Made by a program: the position numbers and the translations under genes. From positions 15,214-79,213 of the forward strand of contig CAYSLU010000009.1 of NCBI GenBank assembly GCA_964431965.1: a stretch of 64,000 nt of DNA. The letters are read 5' to 3'. The DNA comes from CAYSLU01 sp964431965. Lineage in GTDB: Bacteria > Verrucomicrobiota > Kiritimatiellia > CAIKKV01 > CAYSLU01. Of this stretch, positions 41,456-50,682 are shown piece by piece. The notes under the pieces were generated by a model. The model was not told where the DNA came from. It ran no database searches and saw only the letters and a list, made by a program, of their open reading frames with translations. Position 1 is the first letter of the stretch. The number at the start of each line of letters is the position of its first letter.

Positions 41456-43361
41456 GGTTCATCGAATCGGGCGGTCGCCCGCGCACGACGCGTATCTCGC
41501 GCAGGCCGGGATCCGCCGGCTGGACCCGAGCGATCCGGCGCTTGCGGGGCTGGCCCGGCTGACACATCTGTCCGTGCAGTTCTATGGCGAGCACTGCACG
41601 GAGTGCGCGGCGCCGGACTGCCACGGCTCCTGCGGGCTGTTCAACCCGAGCGAAGTGGGGCGGTGCCGCCGCTTCGGCGACGGGATCGTGATGGAGCGGT
41701 GTGCGGCTCCGGACGTCTCGTACGGCATGGAAGTGCTCTTTCTCCCGGCGTCCCGGCTGTTCGCGGTGGGCAACACGCGCTGCATCGGGCGGCGCGCGTA
41801 CCGCATGGCGTTTCCGATCGCGGTGCACGCCAGCCGCCTCGCCTACCTCCTGCAGAGCGCCTTCCGCTTCCTGTCGCCCCGCGCGCACTGGGTGGCGGCG
41901 GACCGGATCCGCGGGCTGGGCAACCGGGTCCCGCGGTTCCTCAACGCGATGGGCGCCCGGGCCGCGCGCCAGCCGGACAGCCTCGCCCTGGCGATCGGCA
42001 ACCCCCAGGCGGCGGACGTCGCCGTGGAGCTGTCCGTATCCGGGTTCGGGACGTCACCGGCGGAGCGCAGCTTCCGCCGCACGCTGGTGCTCTCCCACGG
42101 CTGGCATCTCGTGCGCCTGCCGATCGAGGAGATCCGCGCCGCGGTCGACATCCGCGGCCTGCACCGGATCTGCCTCACGCCGCTGATCGATCGGCCGACG
42201 CTGCTGCAGATCCCCTATGCCGGGTATGCGCTCGGGCCGGCGGACTTCGCCGCGTCGTCGGCCGCGGCCGTCGGCGGGCGGCCCGGCACGCTCAAGCTGC
42301 TGGTGCTGGATCTGGACGAGACGCTATGGGAGGGGATTGCGATCGAGGACCCGGACCGGATCACGGAGCTGCGGCCGGGCGTGCGGGAGCTGCTCGAGGA
42401 GCTGGACCGGAGGGGGATCCTGCTGAGCATCGCCAGCAAGAACAACCCGGCCGACGCGCTGGCGATCCTTGACCGGCTCGGGATCCGGGACTTGTTCCTC
42501 TACCCCCAGATCGGCTGGGGCCCCAAGAGCGCCGGGATCCGGGCCGTCGTCTCGAAGCTCAACATCGGCATGGACGCCGTGGGGTTCGCGGACGACTCCG
42601 CGTTCGAGCGGGCCGAGGTGAAGGCCTCGCTGCCCGCAGTGCGGACCTACGACGCCGCCGGGCTGACGGGGCTTCCGTCGCTCGAGGAGCTGGATGTGCC
42701 GGTGACCGATGAATCGCGCGCGCGGCGGCGGATGTACCGCGAGGAGGAGTCCCGCGGCGAGGCGATGGCGTCGGCCAGCCTCAACTACGCGCAGTTCCTT
42801 GCGTGGAGCGGCATGAAAGTCTCCCTGAAGCCGCTTCAGGCCGACAACGCGGAGCGCGTGTTCGAGCTGGTGCAGCGCACGAACCAGCTGAACTTCTCCG
42901 GCAGCAAGTACACGCGGGAGGCGCTGGAGCGGATCCTGGCTGACCCGCGCGTCGTGCCGGTCGTCGTGAGCTGCTCGGACCGGTTCGGGGCTTACGGGAT
43001 CGTCGGCTTCGCGTTGCTGCGCGCGTCGGGCGACACGCTGGCCGTCGAGGACCTGATGTTCTCGTGCCGGATCCAGGGCAAGCAGGTCGAGCCGCGGCTT
43101 CTGCGGTACGTGAGCGCGGCGGCGGCGCGAGCGGGGCTGGCCCGCTGTGACTGCCTGTTCCGGCCGACCGCCCGGAATGCGCCGGCGGCCGCGGTGCTCG
43201 ACGGGCTCGACTTCGCGAGCGGCCGCGCGGACGAGCCCGGCGGGCTTCGGCGCTACCGGCTGGCGCCCGTCGATGCGCCGGCGCCCGGCGACGTGGCGGA
43301 CGAGGCGGACCTGGCGGGGCGCCTGGCGGCGGCGATGCGCGCGGAGGGGGCGCCGCGATGA
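41448..43361 (+). CDS. FkbH-like HAD-IIIC enzyme with Cys-rich N-terminal domain
   Basis: Protein of 637 residues. The C-terminal half is the FkbH/HAD-IIIC family: LVLDLDETLWEG at about 286-296 (nucleophile Asp288, acid Asp290), LSIASKNNPADAL, GFADDSAFERAEV, and RTNQLNFSGSKYT at about 477-489, then a GNAT-like end. Known FkbH proteins load a glyceryl unit from 1,3-bisphosphoglycerate onto a carrier protein; related members in polysaccharide loci have unknown products. The first 280 residues carry CTECAAPDCHGSC (Cys 50, 53, 58, 62) plus Cys 73 and 85, likely a metal or Fe-S site. The downstream partner overlaps by four bases. The role is uncertain. Confidence 0.8.
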   Translation: MIEVHRIGRSPAHDAYLAQAGIRRLDPSDPALAGLARLTHLSVQFYGEHCTECAAPDCHGSCGLFNPSEVGRCRRFGDGIVMERCAAPDVSYGMEVLFLPASRLFAVGNTRCIGRRAYRMAFPIAVHASRLAYLLQSAFRFLSPRAHWVAADRIRGLGNRVPRFLNAMGARAARQPDSLALAIGNPQAADVAVELSVSGFGTSPAERSFRRTLVLSHGWHLVRLPIEEIRAAVDIRGLHRICLTPLIDRPTLLQIPYAGYALGPADFAASSAAAVGGRPGTLKLLVLDLDETLWEGIAIEDPDRITELRPGVRELLEELDRRGILLSIASKNNPADALAILDRLGIRDLFLYPQIGWGPKSAGIRAVVSKLNIGMDAVGFADDSAFERAEVKASLPAVRTYDAAGLTGLPSLEELDVPVTDESRARRRMYREEESRGEAMASASLNYAQFLAWSGMKVSLKPLQADNAERVFELVQRTNQLNFSGSKYTREALERILADPRVVPVVVSCSDRFGAYGIVGFALLRASGDTLAVEDLMFSCRIQGKQVEPRLLRYVSAAAARAGLARCDCLFRPTARNAPAAAVLDGLDFASGRADEPGGLRRYRLAPVDAPAPGDVADEADLAGRLAAAMRAEGAPR

Positions 43362-44110
43362 AGCGGGTCGTCCAGTTCGTCCGGGACGTCGCGCGGCTCG
43401 TGCGGCTGCCGCGCCTGTCGATCGATCTCATGCACGCGCAGACGCGCGGCAACGATCCGTTCTATGATCGCGTCGTGCGGGAGTTCTGGGACGAGGCCAC
43501 GCGCCGGCATCGGAAGCTCCCGCTCGTCAGCTCGATGACGCACGGCGTGGCGGTCTGCCCCCTCCCGCCGACATACGAGGCGTACGTCCGCCTCATCGAG
43601 CCGGCGGGCCACCGGAACTGCCGGAAGGCCGAGCGGCTGGGCTACCGGTTCGAGCGAATCGACTACAACCGGTACCTGGCGGACATCGGAGCGATCCGCC
43701 GATCGACTGATGTGCGGCAGGGGGAGATGCCCGCCGACCTGCTGGAAGGCGAGATCGCGCCCTGCGTCGACCCGCCGTCGCGGACCGCCACGCATGATTA
43801 CGCGCACTACGGCATCGTGCGCGACGGGACGCTGTGGGCGTACGCCGGCTGCCTGATCAGCGGCGAGCTGTGCATGCTGGAGCACATTCTGGGGCACGCC
43901 GCGCGCCTGAACGACGGGATCGTCCCGTTGCTCATCACGGGGATCGGGCGCGAGCTGTACGCGCGCCACCCGTCCGTGCGCTGCTACGCCTACGGCACTT
44001 TCTTTGGCGGCGGGCCGTCCATGCGCCGCTTCAAGACGAAGTTCGGGTTCTTGCCTCATCGCGTGGACTGGCGGCTGGGCGCCGCGGGCGCGCAGTCGGT
44101 TCCGGCGTAG
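43358..44110 (+). CDS. Hypothetical protein, FkbH-gene partner (possibly GNAT-like)
   Basis: Protein of 250 residues without a family I can name firmly. It has NCRKAERLGYRFERIDYNRY followed by ADIGAIRRSTDVRQG, then a run of strands (HYGIVRDGTLWAYAGCLISG, CYAYGTFFGGGPSMRRFKTK) that would fit an acetyltransferase-like fold. The start overlaps the FkbH-like gene by four bases, so the two very likely act together, for instance with this protein accepting or transferring the acyl group. That role is inference. Confidence 0.6.
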   Translation: MKRVVQFVRDVARLVRLPRLSIDLMHAQTRGNDPFYDRVVREFWDEATRRHRKLPLVSSMTHGVAVCPLPPTYEAYVRLIEPAGHRNCRKAERLGYRFERIDYNRYLADIGAIRRSTDVRQGEMPADLLEGEIAPCVDPPSRTATHDYAHYGIVRDGTLWAYAGCLISGELCMLEHILGHAARLNDGIVPLLITGIGRELYARHPSVRCYAYGTFFGGGPSMRRFKTKFGFLPHRVDWRLGAAGAQSVPA

Positions 44111-44129
44111 GACGCCCAGGGGGAGCGAA

Positions 44130-45263
44130 ACGAAGACGCTGTTTTTCTGCAACCTCGTGCCGCGCAAGGCCGGGGCGCTCGAGTCGGTGCTCGCGGCGCT
44201 CGGGGCGGCCTTTCGGGGCGGGGGCGATCAGCTGGTCCTGGCGCTGGCCGGAGAGCCGGGCCCGGGGGCGGCCGCGCTGTTCCGCGCGGGCGGTGCGGAG
44301 TGGCGCGTGATGCCGGGCTGGACCGACGCGGACGGGCGCGAGCATCCGTGGCGATTCTGCGCGCCGGCGCTGCGCCTGCTCCGGGCCGAGCGCCCCGACG
44401 TCGCGGCCGTGCATTTCGGCAACGAGCTGCCCTCGTTGGTCGCGAGCTTGGCGGCCCCGCTGACCGGCGCGCGGGGCGTCCGCTGGATCTGGCAGCAGGA
44501 CCAGCAGATGGCCGACCCGTCTCGCGTGACCCGGGTCGTCTCCCGCCTCCGCGCGCTGTGCGCGACGTTCGACCACTTCGTGGCCGTATCGGATGCCGGC
44601 CGGCGCTCGATGGTGCTCCGCGGCATCCCGGCCGCTCGGATTACCGTCATTCGCAACGGGACGCCGGATCGGCCCCGGACCCGCGAGCGCGGGTGGCTTC
44701 GCCGGGAGCTGGGCGTGCCGGGCGGGACCCTGCTGGCGGTCACTATCGGGTCGCTGATTCCGCGGAAGCGGATCGACTTCCAGATCCGCGCGCTGGCGGA
44801 AGCCGCCCGCGCGGCGCCGGTGCACCTCGCCGTCGCGGGGGACGGGCCCGACCGTCCGGCCCTCGAGCAGCTGGCCCGTGACCTGGGCGTCGCCGCCCGC
44901 GTTTCGTTTCTGGGCCTCCGGCAGGACGTCGCGGAGATCCTGCACGAGGCGGACATCGTGACGCATTCGTCGGTCGCGGAAGGCAGCGCCTACGCGCTGG
45001 CGGAAGCGATGGCCGCGGGCGTGCCCGCGATCGTCACCGCGGCGGGTGCGGCGCGTGAGCAGGTCGAGGACGGCCGCTCCGGGGTCGTGCTCGGCCGCGA
45101 CGATGCGGCCGGGTTTGCGGCGGCGATCTCGGCCCTGGCGCGGGACCCCGCCGAGCGGGTGCGCATGGGGCGTGAGGCGCGGCTGCGCTGGGAGCGGGAG
45201 TATCGGGCCGAGGTCGCGGCTGCTCGCTACCACGAGCTGTACCGGCGGGTGGCGGGACGCTGA
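44130..45263 (+). CDS. Family 4 glycosyltransferase with no canonical start codon
   Basis: GT-B glycosyltransferase of about 377 residues. FGNELPSLVASLAAPL and WIWQQDQQMADPSRVTRV lie in the N-domain; VTIGSLIPRKRIDFQIRAL and HSSVAEGSAYALAEAMAAGV, then GAAREQVEDGRSG, make the GT4 C-domain. The expected first strand is TKTLFFCNLVPRKAGALE. No ATG, GTG or TTG precedes it after the previous stop. ACG at 44130 sits where M would be and follows GGGGGAG at a normal distance. Alternatives are TTG 44004 deep in the previous gene or GTG 44157, which cuts the first strand. Confidence 0.8.
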   Translation, partial: TKTLFFCNLVPRKAGALESVLAALGAAFRGGGDQLVLALAGEPGPGAAALFRAGGAEWRVMPGWTDADGREHPWRFCAPALRLLRAERPDVAAVHFGNELPSLVASLAAPLTGARGVRWIWQQDQQMADPSRVTRVVSRLRALCATFDHFVAVSDAGRRSMVLRGIPAARITVIRNGTPDRPRTRERGWLRRELGVPGGTLLAVTIGSLIPRKRIDFQIRALAEAARAAPVHLAVAGDGPDRPALEQLARDLGVAARVSFLGLRQDVAEILHEADIVTHSSVAEGSAYALAEAMAAGVPAIVTAAGAAREQVEDGRSGVVLGRDDAAGFAAAISALARDPAERVRMGREARLRWEREYRAEVAAARYHELYRRVAGR

Positions 45264-45271
45264 CGGAGGCG

Positions 45272-46426
45272 ATGGACGTGTCGGACGCACCGAACAGAGG
45301 GCAGGCGCCTCGCGTGCTGCACCTCGTGATCACGCTGGCCCACGGCGGCCTCGAGCGGCTCGTCGTGGACTGGACGAACGCGCGAAACCAGCGGCATCCG
45401 GGCTCGACGCTCATCGGATGCCTGGACGAGCCGGGTGAGCTGGCAAGCCAGGTGGCGGGCGGTGCGGTCTTCGGCCTGGGCAGCCGCCGCGGACGGTTTC
45501 CATGGGATCGGGAGGCGGCTCGGCGACTGATCGGCCGGATGGCCGAGTCGGGAATCCGCATCGTCCACAGCCACAACCTTGCGGCGCAGCAGTACGCTGT
45601 TCTGGCGGCGCGCGGCGGACAGGTCGGCCACGTCTACACGCAGCATGGTGCGAACCTGCACCACTGGGGCTGGCGCGATCGGCTGCGGGCCCGTCTGCTG
45701 AACGCGCGGACGCCGCGCCTGGTGGCCGTGTCGAACAGCACGGCGGAAGCCATGCAACGAGTCTTTGGCGTGCCGGCCGGGCGCATTCAAACGATACCGA
45801 ACGGGACGGGGCCGCATCCCGCGTATCCGCGCGCGGCCGTGCTTCAGCTGCGGGCCGAGTTGGGCGTCCCGGACGGCTCCCGGGTGATCGGCTCCGTCGG
45901 CCGGCTGGCGTGGATCAAGGGCTACGATCGGCTGCTCACCGCCTTCGCGGCGGCGCGGCGCGGCGCGGCCGAGGGGGACGCGCCCCTGACGCTGCTTCTG
46001 GTGGGGGACGGCCCGGAGCGGGCGGCGCTCGAAGCGCAGGCCCGAGGGCTCGGGCTCGGGCGGTCGGTGGTCTTTGCCGGATACCGGGCCGAGCCCCGCA
46101 TGGCGCTGGACCTGATGGGGCTGTTCGTGCTGCCTTCGCGCAGCGAGGGCATGCCGGTCAGCCTGCTTGAGGCCATGGCCGCCGGCGTTCCGGCCCTGGT
46201 CACCGATGTGGGGTCGAGCCGCGAGGTGATCGACGACGGTCGTGCCGGCCAGCTCCTGCCGGATGACGAGCGCGCGTGGCCGGCCGTTCTTCGCGAGGCG
46301 CTGAGCGGCGGACCGGATGAGGAGGCCCGGCGCGCGACCGCGCGCGAGCGCGTGGCCGGGGCGTTCTCGATCGAGCGCACCCTCGACGCCTACGAGCGGA
46401 CCTACGGGGCGATGCTGGCGACATGA
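45272..46426 (+). CDS. Family 4 glycosyltransferase
   Basis: GT-B glycosyltransferase of 384 residues. RVLHLVITLAHGGLERLVVD is the N-terminal GG-x-E-R loop of GT4 enzymes. VYTQHGANLHHWG precedes VAVSNSTAEAM; the C-domain has SVGRLAWIKGYDRLLTAF, LPSRSEGMPVSLLEAMAAGV and TDVGSSREVIDDG. GGAGG lies two bases before ATG 45272 and eight before GTG 45278, so GTG 45278 may be the true start. It overlaps the next gene (ATGA). The sugar is unknown. Confidence 0.9.
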   Translation: MDVSDAPNRGQAPRVLHLVITLAHGGLERLVVDWTNARNQRHPGSTLIGCLDEPGELASQVAGGAVFGLGSRRGRFPWDREAARRLIGRMAESGIRIVHSHNLAAQQYAVLAARGGQVGHVYTQHGANLHHWGWRDRLRARLLNARTPRLVAVSNSTAEAMQRVFGVPAGRIQTIPNGTGPHPAYPRAAVLQLRAELGVPDGSRVIGSVGRLAWIKGYDRLLTAFAAARRGAAEGDAPLTLLLVGDGPERAALEAQARGLGLGRSVVFAGYRAEPRMALDLMGLFVLPSRSEGMPVSLLEAMAAGVPALVTDVGSSREVIDDGRAGQLLPDDERAWPAVLREALSGGPDEEARRATARERVAGAFSIERTLDAYERTYGAMLAT

Positions 46427-47658
46427 TCCTGACGTTCAGCAACCTGCACCCGCGTCCGGATCAGCCGCAGCGCGGCATGTACAACGCTCAGCTGTTCGAG
46501 GCGATGGCGGCTGAGCTGGCGAGCCGTCGGGGCCGCTCGGCCGGCGCGGACCTCGTCAACATTTGCCCCGTGCCGGGCTGGCGAGTCTGGGACCGCGGCC
46601 GGATCCGGCGCTGGGTCACGCCGCGCGCCGCGCCCTATGTCACGCGGTACGTCCCGGTGCTGCAGATCCCCGTGCTGGGGCGCAACTCGGCGTGGCGGGC
46701 GTATGCGGCGGCCTTGCGGCGGGCGCGGCCGGAAGCGGGGCCACCCGAGTCCATCCTGGCGACGTGGCTCTACCCGGACGGCGCGGCGGCGGCGCAGGTG
46801 GCGGAGGAATGGGGCTGTCCGGCGTGCGTGCTGGTGCAGGGGAGCGATACGTTTCACCTCGACCATCCGGTGCGGAGGCGCGTCATCCTGGCCGCATGCG
46901 CTCGAGCCGCCGGCGTGATCTGCGTATGCGACAGCCTGGCGGACTGCATGCGGGCGGCCGGCGTACCGGCCGAGAAGGTCCATGTGGCGCCGAACGGCGT
47001 GGATGGCGAACGGTTCCGGTACCGGCCGCGCGAGGAGGCGCTCAGGCGTCTGGGTGCGGCCGCCGGGCCGCTGGCCGGCGCCGGCCGGGTCGTGCTGTTT
47101 GTGGGCAACCTCGTGCCGGTCAAGGGGCCCGATGTGCTGATCGAGGCGTGGCGCGACGTGCGGCGCGACCGCGCGGGCGAGGGATCGGGCGTGCGGCTTT
47201 GCCTGGTCGGCGACGGGCCATGGCGCGCCCGGCTGGAGCGGCGGTGCCGCGAGCTGGGATACGGGCCGTCGGTTGCATTCGTCGGCCGCCGCCCGCACGA
47301 GGAGGTTCCGCTCTGGATGAATGCGGCGGACTGCCTGTGTCTGCCCAGCCGGAGCGAGGGCATGCCGAACGTGGTGGTGGAGGCTCTGGCATCGGGCCTG
47401 CCGACTGCCGGCTCGGCCGTGGGTGCCGCCCCGCAGTTGCTGGCCGACGAACCCGGGGGGCGGCTGATGCGGGCCGGCGATGCGGCCGGCCTGGCGGCTG
47501 CCGTCGGAGCGCTGCTGGGCGAGCCTGTCGATCGCCCGGCCATGGCGGAGCGGAATCGGGACCGGTTCTCGTGGCGCCGACAGGCCTCGTCCATTCTCTC
47601 GCTGCTGGGCAACGCAGTTGACAAGCGCCGCGGGTTGGGAGAAAGAGGGATCCGATGA
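46423..47658 (+). CDS. Family 4 glycosyltransferase
   Basis: GT-B glycosyltransferase of 411 residues. The N-terminal TFSNLHPRPDQPQRGMYNAQ is characteristic of a GT4 subgroup with a P-x-x-GMF/Y-type loop. VLVQGSDTFHLDHPVRRR leads to CDSLADCMRAAGVP and APNGVDGERF. The C-domain has FVGNLVPVKGPDVLIEAW and LPSRSEGMPNVVVEALASGL, with the donor glutamates. ATGA overlap at both ends places it in a tightly coupled chain. Substrate unknown. Confidence 0.9.
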   Translation: MILTFSNLHPRPDQPQRGMYNAQLFEAMAAELASRRGRSAGADLVNICPVPGWRVWDRGRIRRWVTPRAAPYVTRYVPVLQIPVLGRNSAWRAYAAALRRARPEAGPPESILATWLYPDGAAAAQVAEEWGCPACVLVQGSDTFHLDHPVRRRVILAACARAAGVICVCDSLADCMRAAGVPAEKVHVAPNGVDGERFRYRPREEALRRLGAAAGPLAGAGRVVLFVGNLVPVKGPDVLIEAWRDVRRDRAGEGSGVRLCLVGDGPWRARLERRCRELGYGPSVAFVGRRPHEEVPLWMNAADCLCLPSRSEGMPNVVVEALASGLPTAGSAVGAAPQLLADEPGGRLMRAGDAAGLAAAVGALLGEPVDRPAMAERNRDRFSWRRQASSILSLLGNAVDKRRGLGERGIR

Positions 47659-48929
47659 CATCCGTAACCTGTTCATGCGACGGACGAGCGGGCGCCGTGA
47701 AGAGGCGCCGGTTCGTCGTGGCTGCGGCCTGCGTGCTGGCGCTTGCCGCGCTCGTCAACATGGTCGCGGGCGTGCGATACGGGCTCGGGCGTCCGCTCGA
47801 GAGCGATGCATTTTACTTCCGGCAGGTCGCCCTGAGCCTGGCCCACGGGCGGGGGTGTGTGGTGGACGACAGCTTCTGGCCCGGCCAGCCGACCATGCAG
47901 CGCCTGCCGGGATGGCCGTTCGCCGCCTCGCTGGCGCTGCGCTTGGCGCCGCATGCATCGCCGGACACCGTCATGCGGTCGCTATGCCTCGGGCTCAACG
48001 CGCTCGTGGCGCCGCTCATATTCGTCCTGACGCTTCGCCTGTTTGGGCGGCTCTGGCCAGCGGTGATTGCGGGCGTGGCGTACGCCCTGCATCCGACCGG
48101 CCTCTACTTTGCGGTGCAAGGGCTGTCGGAGACGGTCTTCCTGATGCTGTGCAGCGCGGGGTTGATCCTGCTGCTGCGTGGCGGTTGGTCCCGCGTGCTC
48201 GGCCTGTTTGTGCTCGGACTCTCGTGTCTCGAACGTGCCAATTTTGTGCTTTGGGCACCGATGTTCGTGTTGCTGGCGGCATTAGCCGCCTGGCGGGCTC
48301 GGCCCGATCGGCGCACCATTGCTTGTGCGGCTCTGGGCCTCGCGCTCTTCGCGGTGCCGATCGGGCTGTGGACGGCTCGGAACTATGGCGTATGCGGGCG
48401 GTTTCCTGTCATCAGCACGCTACGTGGCCAAACCTTCTACGGCGGGAACAACCCGGTGGTGGCGGATGATCTGAGATATTGGGGGTACTGGATATTTCCG
48501 AATTCTGTCCCGGGTGAGCGCCCGCTGGCCGAGTTGGCTCAGACGATGTCCGAGTCCGACGTCGATGTGTACTACTTCGACCGCGGAAAGGAATTCATTC
48601 GCGCAAACGCACTGGCGATGCCGCGTCTGTGGCTGGGCAAATTGGTGCGAGCGTACGTGCCTGTGCCGTGGGTGCCGTCGATGGGGGCGTACGCCGTCGG
48701 GGTTGTCCGGATCTTCATACTGATGGGTGCCATCGCGGGCATCGTTGCATCGTGGCGGCGGACGCCGGGCGTGTTTCGGGCGGCCTTCCTGGCCATGCTG
48801 GCGACGAATGTGGCGACGGTGGTCCTGTTCTGGGGCAACGCGCGATTCGCGTTCTCAGTCGAGCCGTTCCTGCTTCCGTTCCTGGGCGTCGGGCTGGTGC
48901 GGCTGCTCGCTCGGGAGGAGTCGGCATGA
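47655..48929 (+). CDS. Polytopic GT-C glycosyltransferase (ArnT/PMT-like)
   Basis: Membrane protein of 424 residues with about nine hydrophobic segments. RPLESDAFYFRQVALSLAHG holds the GT-C catalytic acidic position, QRLPGWPFAASLAL the next loop, and RNYGVCGRFPVISTLRGQTF with GGNNP the signature shared with the paralogue at 28856. It is shorter than that protein at the C-terminus. It probably transfers a lipid-linked sugar on the outer membrane leaflet side. By eye the second half of the gene is less GC-rich than its neighbours. Confidence 0.8.
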   Translation: MTSVTCSCDGRAGAVKRRRFVVAAACVLALAALVNMVAGVRYGLGRPLESDAFYFRQVALSLAHGRGCVVDDSFWPGQPTMQRLPGWPFAASLALRLAPHASPDTVMRSLCLGLNALVAPLIFVLTLRLFGRLWPAVIAGVAYALHPTGLYFAVQGLSETVFLMLCSAGLILLLRGGWSRVLGLFVLGLSCLERANFVLWAPMFVLLAALAAWRARPDRRTIACAALGLALFAVPIGLWTARNYGVCGRFPVISTLRGQTFYGGNNPVVADDLRYWGYWIFPNSVPGERPLAELAQTMSESDVDVYYFDRGKEFIRANALAMPRLWLGKLVRAYVPVPWVPSMGAYAVGVVRIFILMGAIAGIVASWRRTPGVFRAAFLAMLATNVATVVLFWGNARFAFSVEPFLLPFLGVGLVRLLAREESA

Positions 48930-50146
48930 GTCCCGGCCCCAGCGCCCCGGGCGAGTTCCGGGCGTTCGTGCTGATCGCCAACTCGTGGCAGGCGGGCGTG
49001 ACGAATCCGACCAGCAAGCACCGGATCGCGCTGGAGCTGGCCCGCCTGGGGCACCGGGTGCTGTGGATCGAGGGGGCTGGCATGCGCGTGCCGAGCCTGG
49101 GCTCCGGGTCGGACCGCTCGCGGATCCTGCGCAAGGTGGCGCGCGCCTTCGGGGGGGCGAGGCGCGCGGAGGCGTCCGGTCACATCGAGGTGGTCTCGCC
49201 GCTGCTGCTGCCACTGCCGCGGCGGGCGTGGGCCCGGCGGCTCAACGGCTGGATGTGCGCCCGGATCGGCCGCCGGTGGGCCGGCCGTGGAGGGACCGCG
49301 CCCGTGCTGGTGAACTACGTGCCCGTCCTGTCTCATGCGCTGGCCGGCTGGCGCGGCGTGCGCGTCTACCACTGCGTCGACCGGTGGGACGCCTTTCGCA
49401 TGTACGACTCGGCCGTCATGGCGGCATGCGACGAGCAGTGCTGCCGGTGGGCGGACCTGGTGATCGCGTCTTCGGCGGACCTGGCGGAGCGGTGCCGCCG
49501 CTTCAGCTCGCGCGTCCGGCTCGTCCCGCACGGCGTCGACCACGGGCATTTCGCCCGCGCCCTGGACGCGGGGGACCGGCCGGCCGACCTCCCGGCCGGG
49601 CCGGTGATCGGGTTCTTCGGGCTGCTGTCCGAGTGGGTCGATCAGGATCTGCTGGTCCGGACCGCTCGCGCCGTTCCGGACTGCTCGCTGGCGCTGATCG
49701 GGACCGCGGACGTGCCGGTCGACCGCCTGAAAGCCGAGCCCAATATCCTCGTGCTGGGCCCGCGGCCATTCGCGGACCTGCCGCGCTACCTGGCCCACTT
49801 CACCGTCGGCATGATTCCGTTCGTCGTCAACGAGTTGACCCGCGCCGTGAATCCGATCAAGCTGCGCGAGATGCTGGCGGGCGGGTGTCCCGTCGTCTCG
49901 ACGGCGCTTCCGGAGGTGTGCGCGATGGCAGACGCCCAGCCCGCGCTCCGCGGGAGCCGCGGCGTGCGCGTCGCGCAGACCGCCGACGAGTTCGTCGCCT
50001 GCGTCCGGCGCTTCGCGGCGCAGCCGCTGGGGCCGGATGAGCGCAGCCGGCTGAGCGAGGCGGTGGCGTCGGAGACATGGGCGTCGAAGGTGCGCGAGAT
50101 CCTGGACCTGATTCGCTCGGAGGAGCCAGCCGGGGGCAAGACATGA
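48926..50146 (+). CDS. Glycosyltransferase (TuaH/GT4-like)
   Basis: Protein of 406 residues. FVLIANSWQAGVTNPTSKHR is the first strand and loop. VYHCVDRWDAFRMYDSAVM, then ADLVIASSADLAERC and VPHGVDHGHF, match the TuaH-type subgroup of GT-B enzymes. The C-domain starts with VIGFFGLLSEWVDQDLLV and has PFVVNELTRAVNPIKLREML with the N-P-x-K-L-x-E motif that contacts the donor. ATG 48926 has GGGAGGAG upstream. It overlaps the acyltransferase gene. Confidence 0.87.
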   Translation: MSPGPSAPGEFRAFVLIANSWQAGVTNPTSKHRIALELARLGHRVLWIEGAGMRVPSLGSGSDRSRILRKVARAFGGARRAEASGHIEVVSPLLLPLPRRAWARRLNGWMCARIGRRWAGRGGTAPVLVNYVPVLSHALAGWRGVRVYHCVDRWDAFRMYDSAVMAACDEQCCRWADLVIASSADLAERCRRFSSRVRLVPHGVDHGHFARALDAGDRPADLPAGPVIGFFGLLSEWVDQDLLVRTARAVPDCSLALIGTADVPVDRLKAEPNILVLGPRPFADLPRYLAHFTVGMIPFVVNELTRAVNPIKLREMLAGGCPVVSTALPEVCAMADAQPALRGSRGVRVAQTADEFVACVRRFAAQPLGPDERSRLSEAVASETWASKVREILDLIRSEEPAGGKT

Positions 50147-50682
50147 CGATGTGGGGTCTCATCCGGTCTGACGTGCGCGCCAAGGCCCGGTGGCTGTACG
50201 GGTTCGATCGCGGCCGCGACGTCGCGAAGGCCCTTGTCACCGACGGCACGCTCGCCATGATCTTCTACCGGCTCATGCAGGCGTGCCGGCGCGCGGGGCT
50301 TGCGCCCCTCGCCATGCTGTTCAACAAGCTCAACTCGCTCGGGGGATGCGTGATTGGCCGGGGGGCGGACTTCGGGCCGGAGTTCGTGCTCGTGCACAGC
50401 CATGGCGTGGTCATCAACTCCGCCGTGCGCGGCGGAGCCCGGGTGGTCCTCGAGCACCAGGTGACGATCGGGGCGGAGCGCGGCGCGTCGCCGGTCCTGG
50501 GCGACGACGTGTTCATTGGCGCGGGCGCCCGCGTCCTGGGAGGCGTCCGCGTGGGCAGCCGTGTGAAGATCGGCGCCAATGCGGTCGTGCTGACCGACGT
50601 GCCGGACGACGTCACGGCGGTGGGCGTTCCGGCCCGGGTGATCCCGTCGACCGGCGGCGGCGAGGGGCGGAACAGCCCGTGA
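50143..50682 (+). CDS. Hexapeptide-repeat acyltransferase (serine acetyltransferase-like)
   Basis: Left-handed beta-helix acyltransferase of 179 residues, similar in layout to CysE/NeuD-type O-acetyltransferases in polysaccharide loci. A helical N-terminus (MIFYRLMQACRRAGLAPL) is followed by hexapeptide turns: IGRGADFGPEFVLVHSHGVV with the catalytic His-x-x-G, and LGDDVFIGAGARVLGGVRVG, IGANAVVLTDVP. It probably acetylates a sugar of the glycan from acetyl-CoA. It is coupled by overlap to genes on both sides, both glycosyltransferases, which favours a glycan role over cysteine synthesis. Confidence 0.85.
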   Translation: MTMWGLIRSDVRAKARWLYGFDRGRDVAKALVTDGTLAMIFYRLMQACRRAGLAPLAMLFNKLNSLGGCVIGRGADFGPEFVLVHSHGVVINSAVRGGARVVLEHQVTIGAERGASPVLGDDVFIGAGARVLGGVRVGSRVKIGANAVVLTDVPDDVTAVGVPARVIPSTGGGEGRNSP

